The notes under the pieces are model-generated. The model worked only from the letters and a program-made list of their open reading frames with translations. It was not told the origin of the DNA and did no database searches. Position numbers and translations under genes: made by a program. A DNA stretch of 64,000 nt, taken from NCBI RefSeq assembly GCF_018129385.1, contig NZ_JAFCLN010000006.1, forward strand, positions 248,001 to 312,000, read 5' to 3'. This document shows, one piece after another, positions 19,470 through 26,426 of this stretch; position 1 is the stretch's first letter, and each line of letters starts with the position of its first letter. Origin of the DNA: Bradyrhizobium lablabi (GTDB taxonomy: Bacteria; Pseudomonadota; Alphaproteobacteria; Rhizobiales; Xanthobacteraceae).

Positions 19470-20351
19470 TCACGCCCGCCGCAGCGCCAGCGTCACGCCG
19501 CCCAGCGTCAGCGCCATCGCGGCTATTTCGCGCAGGCCCAGCGGCTCGCCCAGAATGAACGCGGCGGAAACGACGCCGATGACCGGCACCAGCAGCATGC
19601 CGGTGGAAGCCGATGCCGGCGGCAGACGGCGCAGGGTTTCGAACCACGTGAGATAGCAGAGGCCCATCGGCACCAGCGTCATGTAGATGAAGCAGGCGAT
19701 GCCGGTGGGCGAGATCGCGGCATAGTTCGGCTGTTCGAAGGCGACGCCGAGGACCAGCATCACGAGGCAGCCGAGGCCGACCTGCCAGGCCACCACGGCC
19801 AGCGGCGGCATCGGCAATGGATTGCGATTAAGTGTGTTGCCGAGCGCGAACAGAATCGCGCAGGCGAGCGCGAGCGCGATGCCGGTCAGCTTGTCGGCCG
19901 TGAAGGAATAGCCGTTCGCGCCCAGCAGCACCGCGACGCCGACGATGCCGAGCACCAGCGCTGCGATGTCGCGAACGGTCGGACGTGCGTGCAGGATCGG
20001 CCAGGCGAACAGCATCGCCCAGATCGGCATCGTGTAGGCGAGCAGCGCGCCCTCGCCCACCGTGACGTAGTTCATCGCCATGGTGCCAAAGCCCATCCAG
20101 GCGAACACGTTGGTGAAGGAGGCGAAGATCAGCCGCGGGATCGACTCGCGCGGCACGGCCAGCGACTGGCCGCGGCCGAGCGCGAGCGCGGCGAGGATCA
20201 CCGCCGCCAGCGTGCCGGCAAGACCGCGCGCGAACAGCGGCGGCCATTCGCGCAGCAGGAACTTCATGAACGGCCAGTTGAGCGCCCAGCCGGTGGCGGT
20301 CACGACAAGGCAGAGCGAGCCGATCCATTGGTCGCGACGATTCGTATCCAT
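19470..20351 (-). CDS. EamA/DMT family transporter
   Basis: 293 residues with ten predicted membrane helices in two EamA repeats (about 10-140 and 150-290). Typical pieces are ATGWALNWPFMKFLLREWPP in the first repeat and LVPVIGVVSAAFILGEPLG in the second. These inner-membrane proteins export amino acids or metabolites; the substrate here is unknown. It is 91 bp upstream of the antiporter start on the same strand. Confidence 0.92.
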   Translation of the reverse strand: MDTNRRDQWIGSLCLVVTATGWALNWPFMKFLLREWPPLFARGLAGTLAAVILAALALGRGQSLAVPRESIPRLIFASFTNVFAWMGFGTMAMNYVTVGEGALLAYTMPIWAMLFAWPILHARPTVRDIAALVLGIVGVAVLLGANGYSFTADKLTGIALALACAILFALGNTLNRNPLPMPPLAVVAWQVGLGCLVMLVLGVAFEQPNYAAISPTGIACFIYMTLVPMGLCYLTWFETLRRLPPASASTGMLLVPVIGVVSAAFILGEPLGLREIAAMALTLGGVTLALRRA

Positions 20352-20460
20352 GGCCTAGCGCTTAGCAGGCGGCAGATGCCGTCCCTATATCGCCGGGCGC
20401 ATGCCGGGACGCACCAAACGCAGTTACCGGAGCAAGCCGGCAGAAGGGCTCGCGGTAAAG

Positions 20461-20994
20461 TCAGCGCCACCACATCCTCAGCAGGACCCCGTTCCTCATG
20501 ACGTGATGATGGAAAAGCGCCGCCGCGGCATGACGCAGCGCCACGGCGGCAAGGATATTTGCCATCCATCCGTGCCACGCGTTGACGCTGAGCACGAATT
20601 CGCGGCCGCCCACTTTGGGAAAGTGCCAGAGATTGAAGAGCGGAAAACCATGCGCGAACACATCGGTGATGCCGAGCGCGATCATGATCAGCAGCAGGAA
20701 ATCGAGCAGCCGGTGTGTCGTCACCGCGGCCAGATGGAGAGCGCCGCGATTCGATGGTGGCGGCCGGCGGCCATATCTGGCGCGCCAGACCATGCCGAGC
20801 GTCACGACGCCGGTGAGCACAAAGCCGAACACGACATGCATGGACCAGACGTCGAGCCGAAGCGCGCCGCGCGGCAGCAACCCGGTTGTCCGGCCGATCA
20901 GGAACTGGATCGCAACCAGGATGGCGGTCAGCCAGTGCAGGACGATGGTGGTGCCGTCATAGACTTCCGCCGGATCACCGGGATCGCCGATCAT
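20461..20994 (-). CDS. Cytochrome b561-type (cytochrome b/b6 domain) membrane protein
   Basis: 177 residues, four membrane helices. Paired histidines suited to b-heme ligation are in TTIVLHWLTAILVAIQFLIG (helix 1), DVWSMHVVFGFVLTGVV (helix 2), VTTHRLLDFLLLIMIALG (helix 3) and VNAWHGWMANILAAVALRHA (helix 4). It probably passes electrons in the inner membrane. Its ATG overlaps the stop of the upstream ICL-family gene as ATGA, so the two are translationally coupled. The redox partner is not evident. Confidence 0.87.
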   Translation of the reverse strand: MIGDPGDPAEVYDGTTIVLHWLTAILVAIQFLIGRTTGLLPRGALRLDVWSMHVVFGFVLTGVVTLGMVWRARYGRRPPPSNRGALHLAAVTTHRLLDFLLLIMIALGITDVFAHGFPLFNLWHFPKVGGREFVLSVNAWHGWMANILAAVALRHAAAALFHHHVMRNGVLLRMWWR

Positions 20995-21866
20995 GTCGCG
21001 GCTGATTCCGCTTCCAGCGCGGCGTATTTCTTCTCGAAATCCCAGACCTCCTTGAAGCCGATGAAGGCGCTGAACTGGTCAAAATCATACAGCGGCGCTT
21101 GTACCGGCTTGCCGTCGGCCAGCGAGCCGTAGATGCTGTTCAGCGCATGGGCGCTGGCGAGCAGGCCTGCCGTCGGATAGATCGCCATCCGATAGCCGAT
21201 TTCCCGGAGCCTGTCCGGGCTGAGGATCGGGGTGCGGCCGCCGTGAAGCTGGTTCGAGACCAGCGGCACATCCAGGGCCGATCCGATCCGGCGCATCTCC
21301 GCTTCCGATTCCGGGCTCTCGATGAAGATGATGTCGGCGCCCGCCCTGGCATAGGCCTCGCCACGGCGGATCGCCTCGTCAAGGCCGAGCGCCGTGCGTG
21401 CATCGGTGCGCGCGATGATCAGGAAATCCCGCGATGAGCGCGCATCGTTCGCAACCGTCAACTTGTTGATCATGTCCTTGACCGGGATCACGTGCCGGTT
21501 CGGCGTGTGGCCGCATTTCTTCGGGCTTTGCTGATCCTCGAGCTGGATCGCCGCGGCCCCCGCCCGCTCGTAGCCGCGAACGGTATGATGAACGTTCAAC
21601 AGGCCGCCGTAGCCGGTATCGCCGTCCGCGATCAGCGGCTTGTCCACGGCCTGGACGATCGCCTGCACGCGATCAAGCATCTGTGAGTAGGTCGCAAGGC
21701 CCGCATCGGGCAGTCCGAGAAAGGACGCCACGGTTCCATAACCGGTCATGTAGAGCGCGTCGGCTTTGCTGCGATCGGCGAGTTTTGCGGAGACCAGGTC
21801 GAAGACGCCGGGGCAGGTCACGAACGGCTTTTCCCGGATCAACGTTCTCAGGGTGGTGGATGTCAT
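20991..21866 (-). CDS. Isocitrate lyase/PEP mutase family enzyme
   Basis: 291 residues from ATG 21866 (MTSTTLRTLIREKPF); the upstream frame to 22004 is rejected because it would cover the operator and divergent MarR start. TIM-barrel enzyme with GDTGYGG, EDQQSPKKCGH (lyase cysteine in KKCGH) and IARTDAR, the metal and substrate blocks of the superfamily. Members include 2-methylisocitrate lyase, oxaloacetate decarboxylase and carboxyvinyl-carboxyphosphonate mutase; by eye it is closest to the 2-methylisocitrate-lyase-like group, substrate unproven. Probably controlled by the divergent MarR regulator. Confidence 0.88.
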   Translation of the reverse strand: MTSTTLRTLIREKPFVTCPGVFDLVSAKLADRSKADALYMTGYGTVASFLGLPDAGLATYSQMLDRVQAIVQAVDKPLIADGDTGYGGLLNVHHTVRGYERAGAAAIQLEDQQSPKKCGHTPNRHVIPVKDMINKLTVANDARSSRDFLIIARTDARTALGLDEAIRRGEAYARAGADIIFIESPESEAEMRRIGSALDVPLVSNQLHGGRTPILSPDRLREIGYRMAIYPTAGLLASAHALNSIYGSLADGKPVQAPLYDFDQFSAFIGFKEVWDFEKKYAALEAESAAT

Positions 21867-21969
21867 GGTGAACTCCTTGATCTGGAGGATGGGCTGCGGC
21901 CTCGATGGACCGCGCCGCCGCCGCGCGATGCGCGCAGCATGTTTGACGGAAACCGCGTCCGCCGATATT

Positions 21970-21985
21970 GCTATGTTTACATAGC
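21970..21985. promoter_or_regulatory. Candidate MarR operator
   Basis: GCTATGT (21970-21976), TT, ACATAGC (21979-21985): a perfect inverted repeat in the divergent gap between the ICL-family gene and the MarR gene, 17 bp before the MarR ATG. Its size and position fit an autoregulated MarR site. Confidence 0.6.
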
Positions 21986-22002
21986 TATTTGAGAATGGCC
22001 TC

Positions 22003-22464
22003 ATGACTAGTCAACGCTCGGTGCATGACATCACGCGATTGCGAAGCCAATTGATGGACGTCTCCCGCAGACTGCGCCGCGAAGCGACGGCGGACGAACG
22101 GTCATGGGCGCGGCTTCTGGTGCTGGGCGCGATCGATCGCCACGGCGGATCGGCCACGCCTTCGGTGCTCGCGGCCGATGAGGGCATGCGTTCCTCGAAT
22201 CTGGCTGCGGCGCTGCGTTCCCTCGAAGCGCGCAAGCTGATCCTGCGCACGCCGGACAGCAGGGACCGCCGCAAGGTCAGAGTGAGGCTCAGCGCGGCCG
22301 GGCGGCGGTTCCTCGACGACAGCCGCACCCGCGGCGCGCGTTGGCTTGACGAGGCCATGAAGGCCCATCTCACAGCCGCCGAGCGCTCGCAACTGATCAA
22401 GGCCGGAGCATTGCTCGAGCGCATCGCGGCCTATCGAGGGATGAAGCGGCACGGCAGAAAATAA
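22003..22464 (+). CDS. MarR family transcriptional regulator
   Basis: 153 residues with a winged helix-turn-helix: GGSATPSVLAADEGMRSSNL (helices 2-3), AAALRSLEARKLILRTPDSR and the wing DRRKVRVRLSAAGRRFL. Flanking helices supply the dimer interface. Divergent from the ICL-family/cytochrome unit, with a perfect palindrome between, so it probably represses that unit and itself until a small ligand binds. The ligand is unknown. Confidence 0.9.
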   Translation: MTSQRSVHDITRLRSQLMDVSRRLRREATADERSWARLLVLGAIDRHGGSATPSVLAADEGMRSSNLAAALRSLEARKLILRTPDSRDRRKVRVRLSAAGRRFLDDSRTRGARWLDEAMKAHLTAAERSQLIKAGALLERIAAYRGMKRHGRK

Positions 22465-22588
22465 CCGCCGAAACCGCAAGGGCGGCCTGCCGATAACGCA
22501 TCCCTTCACGCCATCGTTGAAACGACGGCTCTGGCCGACCGTCGATCGCTCCCTATTTCCCGCCTGTATATCGAAACGGGATGCAACG

Positions 22589-23653
22589 ATGACAAACCTG
22601 GCATTGGTCGTCGGGGCCAGCGGCATTGTCGGCAACAACCTTGCGCGGCACCTCAGCAAGAAGCGATGGCCGGTATACGGGCTGGCGCGCCGGCCGCCCG
22701 GCGACATCGACGGCGTACGGCCCATCGCGGTGAACCTGCTGGAGCCGGATGCGCTTCGCTCGATCCTGCGCGACTTGCGGCCGACCCATGTTTTCATCAC
22801 GGCATGGCTTCGCCAGAAGACGGAAGCGGAAAACATCCGGATCAACGGCGCCATGATACGCAACATTCTGGATGCGCTGTCGCCCGCCGGTTCGGTCAGG
22901 CACGTCGCGCTCGTGACGGGACTGAAGCACTACCTCGGCCCGTTCGAGGCCTACGGCAAGGGCAAATTGCCGCCAACGCCTTTCCGCGAGGATCAGCCAC
23001 GGCTTGATGTCGAAAATTTCTACTACGCCCAGGAGGATGAATTGCTCGCTGCCGCAAGGCGCGACGGTTTTGGATGGAGCGTGCACCGGCCGCATACCAT
23101 CATCGGCTACGCCCTCGGCAACGCCATGAACATGGGCGTGACGCTCGCGGTGTATGCTTCGATCTGCAAGGCCACCGGATGGCCGTTCCAGTTTCCGGGC
23201 TCTCCCCAGCAATGGAACGGCCTCACCGACATGACGGATGCGCGGCTGCTGGCACGCCATCTGGAGTGGGCGGCGACGGCGGACATCGCGCGCGATCAGG
23301 CGTTCAACGTCGTCAACGGCGACGTGTTTCGCTGGAAGTGGATGTGGACACGGCTGGCCGATTGGTTCGGCCTGAAGGCGGCGCCTTATTGCGGTGTAGG
23401 CGCGCCGCTGGCGCGTCAACTGGCCGATGCAAGCCCGATCTGGACCGGGATCGCTCGAAAGCACAAGCTGGCCAGCGACGTTCTCATCGATCTCATTTCG
23501 GCATGGCACACGGACGCCGATCTCGGCCGCCCGATCGAGGTGGTCACCGACATGACCAGGAGCCGCAAGCTCGGCTTCCTGGATTATCAGGCGACCGACG
23601 AGAGCTTTTTCGACCTGTTCAGCCGCTTGCGCGGAGAGCGGATCATCCCCTGA
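22589..23653 (+). CDS. SDR reductase of the PRISE type (progesterone 5-beta-reductase/iridoid synthase-like)
   Basis: 354 residues from ATG 22589 (MTNLALVVGASGIVGNNL, Rossmann NADPH site). Instead of the usual YxxxK it has the atypical PRISE pair: a lysine in TGLKHYLGPFEAYGKG and a tyrosine in NFYYAQEDELL. Family enzymes reduce 1,4-enones with NADPH. Bacterial members are less studied and the natural substrate here is unknown. It follows the MarR gene by 124 bp on the same strand, possibly its own unit. Confidence 0.82.
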   Translation: MTNLALVVGASGIVGNNLARHLSKKRWPVYGLARRPPGDIDGVRPIAVNLLEPDALRSILRDLRPTHVFITAWLRQKTEAENIRINGAMIRNILDALSPAGSVRHVALVTGLKHYLGPFEAYGKGKLPPTPFREDQPRLDVENFYYAQEDELLAAARRDGFGWSVHRPHTIIGYALGNAMNMGVTLAVYASICKATGWPFQFPGSPQQWNGLTDMTDARLLARHLEWAATADIARDQAFNVVNGDVFRWKWMWTRLADWFGLKAAPYCGVGAPLARQLADASPIWTGIARKHKLASDVLIDLISAWHTDADLGRPIEVVTDMTRSRKLGFLDYQATDESFFDLFSRLRGERIIP

Positions 23654-23802
23654 TGCCGCCAATTTGAACGCCGATCGAGTGCAACGCCGTTGATCGTTAC
23701 GCAGAATTTATACGGCGGCGCGGCGATCGACATCAATTTCCTACACCTTCGTTTCCATCTGCGGAACGGCGGGCTGGATACACAAACGAAGGAGCAACCA
23801 TC

Positions 23803-24021
23803 ATGCTTACGAAACGTCTCGCCCTGGTCACATCGATGATCTTGTTCTCGGCAGTTGCCGGACAGGCGTCCGCACGCCCTGCGCATTCCGTGACACAACA
23901 TTCGACTCATGCCGTGGCCTCGCCGGAAAACATGCAGGACCCGGAATTCGGCTTTGACGCCGGTTCGCCACCGCAGGTTATCGTCCACCATTACACGGGC
24001 GGACCGAAGTACAACGATTGA
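23803..24021 (+). CDS. Small exported hypothetical protein
   Basis: 72 residues with a clear signal peptide (MLTKRLALVTSMILFSAVAG, cleavage near ASA). The mature 45 residues are polar, with SPPQVIVHHYTGGPKYND at the end. GAAGGAG precedes the ATG. Not assignable to a family. Confidence 0.72.
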   Translation: MLTKRLALVTSMILFSAVAGQASARPAHSVTQHSTHAVASPENMQDPEFGFDAGSPPQVIVHHYTGGPKYND

Positions 24022-24136
24022 GGCCCGCTGCCGGAAGTGAGTTCCGGCAACGCTTCGTATCGATTGCAGGATGAACCCCGAGATGAACCCCTGGCCCGCT
24101 TCGGCGTTTGCCCGTTGCAGCAAGGGAGGTCATCCC

Positions 24137-24373
24137 ATGGCAAACGAGCGGAGTGTTCCCAGGAGCGAGCTCAAGAGCAGCCGGCAGATCTACGAGGAAA
24201 GCATGGGCGTTCACCGGCAGGTGGACGACGGCTTGCCGCGGCAGTCGGAAGACGACATGCAGCGCGCGCAATTCGGGCCGCGCGGCGTGCCGGGCCAGCC
24301 GGATCCGGCCGTGATGGTGCCGCAGCGGAAGAAAAAGACGCCGACGGATTTCGACCCCGGGCATACGGCGTGA
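24137..24373 (+). CDS. Small hydrophilic hypothetical protein
   Basis: 78 residues from ATG 24137, with an excellent AAGGAGG eight bases upstream; the longer frame from 24071 is not needed. The protein is charged and probably disordered, ending KKKTPTDFDPGHTA. Position next to the general stress locus is suggestive, but no EcfG promoter was found before it. Confidence 0.72.
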   Translation: MANERSVPRSELKSSRQIYEESMGVHRQVDDGLPRQSEDDMQRAQFGPRGVPGQPDPAVMVPQRKKKTPTDFDPGHTA

Positions 24374-24388
24374 TCCGATTGCCGCAAT

Positions 24389-24419
24389 AAAAATCCGGCG
24401 CGCCGTTCTGGCGCGCCGG
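24389..24419 (-). terminator. Terminator after phyR
   Basis: CCGGCGCGCC (24395-24404) and GGCGCGCCGG (24410-24419) form a perfect 10-bp stem with 5-base loop. On the minus strand it is followed by ATTTTTATT, so it ends the phyR transcript; it may also stop the convergent 78-residue gene. Confidence 0.8.
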
Positions 24420-24444
24420 GTCAGTTCGCCCAGTCAAACCGGAT

Positions 24445-25251
24445 TTAGCCCGTCGCCGCCCGCGGGGCGCGGTTGCGGGAGTTGCGCTGGAAGAACAGCG
24501 CCTGGCTCGCGACCGCCGACACCATCGCCGGCTGGAATGGTTTCGAGATCAGGAACGCGGGCTCCGGCCGCTCGCCGGTGAGGAAGCGCTCCGGATAGGC
24601 GGTGATGAACACCACCGGCACCTCGAACGTCTTCAGAAGCTCGTTGACGGCTTCGAGGCCCGACGAGCCGTCGGCGAGCTGAATATCGGCAAGGATCAGT
24701 CCCGGCTTGCGGTTCTTGGCGAGCGCCACCGCATCCGCATGGGTACGGGCGACGCCGATCACGTTGTGGCCGAGATTCTTCACGAGGCTCTCGAGGTCCA
24801 TCGCGATAAAGGTCTCGTCCTCAATGATCAGCACGTCGGTGGCGATCTCGGCGGCCATCTCGCGGCCGGCCGCATCGGTGAGCTTGCGCGTCTCGCTGAC
24901 ATCGGTACCGAGGATGAAGGCAACTTCCTCCTCCGGAAAACCCTCGAGCGAGAGCAGCAGGAAAGCCTGGCGCGGCAGCGGCGTGATGTTGGACAGCCGC
25001 CGCTCCGACGGCAGCGGCAGGGTCGCAACCTCGCTCTTGTCGTTGATCGAGACCGAATTCCAGATCTTTGTGAACAGCCGAAACAGGCCGGCGCGCGGAC
25101 CGTAACGCTCTTCAAGCAGCGAGGGGTCCTGAAGCAGGGCCTCCAGCATGGCGGCAACATAGGCGTCACCCGACGCCTGGTTTCCAGTCAGCGCGCGCGC
25201 GTAGCGGCGCAGCAGCGGTAAATGTTCGGCAACGAGCTGTGATCGGGACAT
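24445..25251 (-). CDS. phyR: PhyR, anti-anti-sigma response regulator of the general stress response
   Basis: 268 residues from ATG 25251. Residues 1-135 form an ECF sigma-like domain (LVAEHLPLLRRYARALTGN; LSLEGFPEEEVAFILGTDVS), and residues 138-258 a receiver with DVLIIEDETFIAMDLE, the likely phospho-acceptor Asp189 in LILADIQLADGSSG and the lysine in FLISKPFQP. When phosphorylated, PhyR binds NepR and frees EcfG. It is divergent from nepR-ecfG, the classical arrangement, with an EcfG-like site at 25329-25353. Confidence 0.96.
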   Translation of the reverse strand: MSRSQLVAEHLPLLRRYARALTGNQASGDAYVAAMLEALLQDPSLLEERYGPRAGLFRLFTKIWNSVSINDKSEVATLPLPSERRLSNITPLPRQAFLLLSLEGFPEEEVAFILGTDVSETRKLTDAAGREMAAEIATDVLIIEDETFIAMDLESLVKNLGHNVIGVARTHADAVALAKNRKPGLILADIQLADGSSGLEAVNELLKTFEVPVVFITAYPERFLTGERPEPAFLISKPFQPAMVSAVASQALFFQRNSRNRAPRAATG

Positions 25252-25328
25252 CCCCACTCCATCTTGTCTCGGGTCAATTGGCAGCCAGGCTGCTGGACGG
25301 GGCGACCCGGCTCCCCAGATGGGCCGAC

Positions 25329-25353
25329 TACGCCCCAGCGGCCCAAAAGTTCC
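25329..25353 (-). promoter_or_regulatory. EcfG-like promoter of phyR
   Basis: Minus strand GGAAC (25353-25349), 16 bases, CGTA (25332-25329); one mismatch to CGTT. The -35 element is part of an 11-bp inverted repeat, CCAAAAGTTCC (25343-25353) against GGAACTTTTGG (25375-25385), shared with the divergent nepR site. Confidence 0.6.
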
Positions 25354-25374
25354 ATCAAATAGTTCCTGGAATCC

Positions 25375-25399
25375 GGAACTTTTGGTCGAACTTTGCATT
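25375..25399 (+). promoter_or_regulatory. EcfG-like promoter of nepR-ecfG
   Basis: GGAAC (25375-25379), 16 bases, CATT (25396-25399); one mismatch to CGTT. It lies 91 bp before nepR and mirrors the phyR site, which fits autoregulation of the locus by EcfG. Confidence 0.55.
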
Positions 25400-25490
25400 A
25401 GCCATCCTTAGATGCGGCCGGGTACCCAGATTTCAGCCGAAATAAAATGTGGAATTTCAGGTGCTTAACTCTCGGGGGAGCGTGGATCAG

Positions 25491-25715
25491 ATGATGAAGG
25501 AAGTAAAGTCTCAAGCCAGCCAACCGGGCGCCCCCCGGAAGCAGGGCGGCCTCAACGCCGAAATTCAATCCAGGATCGGACATCAGCTCCGTGCCATGTA
25601 TGACGACGTGGTGCGCCAGGGCGTGCCCGACCGTTTTGCAGAACTGATCCGCAAGCTGGATCAACCAGGAGCGGCCCAGGCCGGGGGCGAAACCGAAAAA
25701 AACGGGAGGGACTAA
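25491..25715 (+). CDS. nepR: NepR anti-sigma factor
   Basis: 74 residues from ATG 25491 (or 25494), preceded by GGGGGAGCG; an upstream GTG at 25449 is less likely. The conserved NepR core is ISSUE-free: LNAEIQSRIGHQLRAMYDDV followed by VRQGVPDRFAELIRKLD, two helices that hold EcfG and, alternatively, PhyR. Its TAA overlaps the ecfG ATG by one base (TAATG), giving coupled translation of sigma and anti-sigma. Confidence 0.94.
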   Translation: MMKEVKSQASQPGAPRKQGGLNAEIQSRIGHQLRAMYDDVVRQGVPDRFAELIRKLDQPGAAQAGGETEKNGRD

Positions 25716-26260
25716 TGCCTCTCACCAACCAACTTCGCGACGACATCTTGGCGTCGGTCCCGAGCCTACGCGCGTTCGCGATCTCGCTTTCCGGCAATGG
25801 CGACCGCGCCGACGATCTGGTGCAGGAGACGCTGCTGCGCGCCATCGCCAATATCGACTCGTTCCAGCCGGGCTCGAACCTGCCGGCGTGGCTGTTCACG
25901 ATTCTACGCAACCTGTTCCGCTCCGACTATCGCAAACGGCGGCGCGAGGTGGAGGATGCCGAAGGCAATTACGCCAAGACGCTGAAGACGCAGCCTTCGC
26001 AGGGCGCGCATCTGGAATTCGAGGAATTCCGCGCCGCGCTCGACAAGCTACCGCAGGACCAGCGCGAGGCGCTGATCCTGGTCGGCGCCTCCGGCTTCTC
26101 CTACGAAGACGCAGCGGCGATCTGCGGCTGCGCGGTCGGCACCATCAAGAGCCGCGTCAATCGCGCGCGCTCGAAACTTTCGGCGCTGCTTTACGTGGAG
26201 GGCGCTGAGGATTTTGGTCCCGATGACACCGTGCGCGCGGTGATCGGCGGCAACGGCTGA
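25715..26260 (+). CDS. ecfG: EcfG general-stress RNA polymerase sigma factor
   Basis: 181 residues, ECF sigma layout: region 2 (SLSGNGDRADDLVQETLLRA and LPAWLFTILRNLFRSDYRKR) and region 4 (LPQDQREALILVGASGFSYE and CGCAVGTIKSRVNRARSKL). It directs polymerase to GGAAC-N16/17-CGTT promoters, several of which occur in this window. Held by NepR until PhyR is phosphorylated. Terminator at 26301-26329. Confidence 0.96.
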   Translation: MPLTNQLRDDILASVPSLRAFAISLSGNGDRADDLVQETLLRAIANIDSFQPGSNLPAWLFTILRNLFRSDYRKRRREVEDAEGNYAKTLKTQPSQGAHLEFEEFRAALDKLPQDQREALILVGASGFSYEDAAAICGCAVGTIKSRVNRARSKLSALLYVEGAEDFGPDDTVRAVIGGNG

Positions 26261-26300
26261 TCGACCAGCCGCGGGAAGTGACTACAGCCCCGGAAGACGA

Positions 26301-26329
26301 AAAGGGCGGCCGTTGCGGCCGCCCTTTTT
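26301..26329 (+). terminator. Rho-independent terminator of nepR-ecfG
   Basis: GGGCGGCCG (26304-26312) pairs with CGGCCGCCC (26316-26324), extended by AAA/TTT and ending in five T. Confidence 0.9.
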
Positions 26330-26346
26330 GTTGGGCGATCCGAGCC

Positions 26347-26396
26347 GTGGCCGTCGTCCTTCGAGGCGCGCAACAGCGCCCCCCTCAGGATAACGG
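26347..26396. repeat. Short palindromic repeat fragment
   Basis: TCGTCCTTCGAGGCGCGC and CCCTCAGGATAACGGAG form weak opposing ends. It is the same family as 63207-63320 (CATCCTTCGAGACGGCG and CTCCTCAGGAT). Confidence 0.5.
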
Positions 26397-26426
26397 AGTG
26401 AGATCGAGTTTGCGGGCCGGATGCAG

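Noticed and set aside
23750-23803. EcfG promoter before the 72-residue exported protein
   Set aside because: GGAAC is present at about 23763 but no CGTT follows at 16-17 bases.
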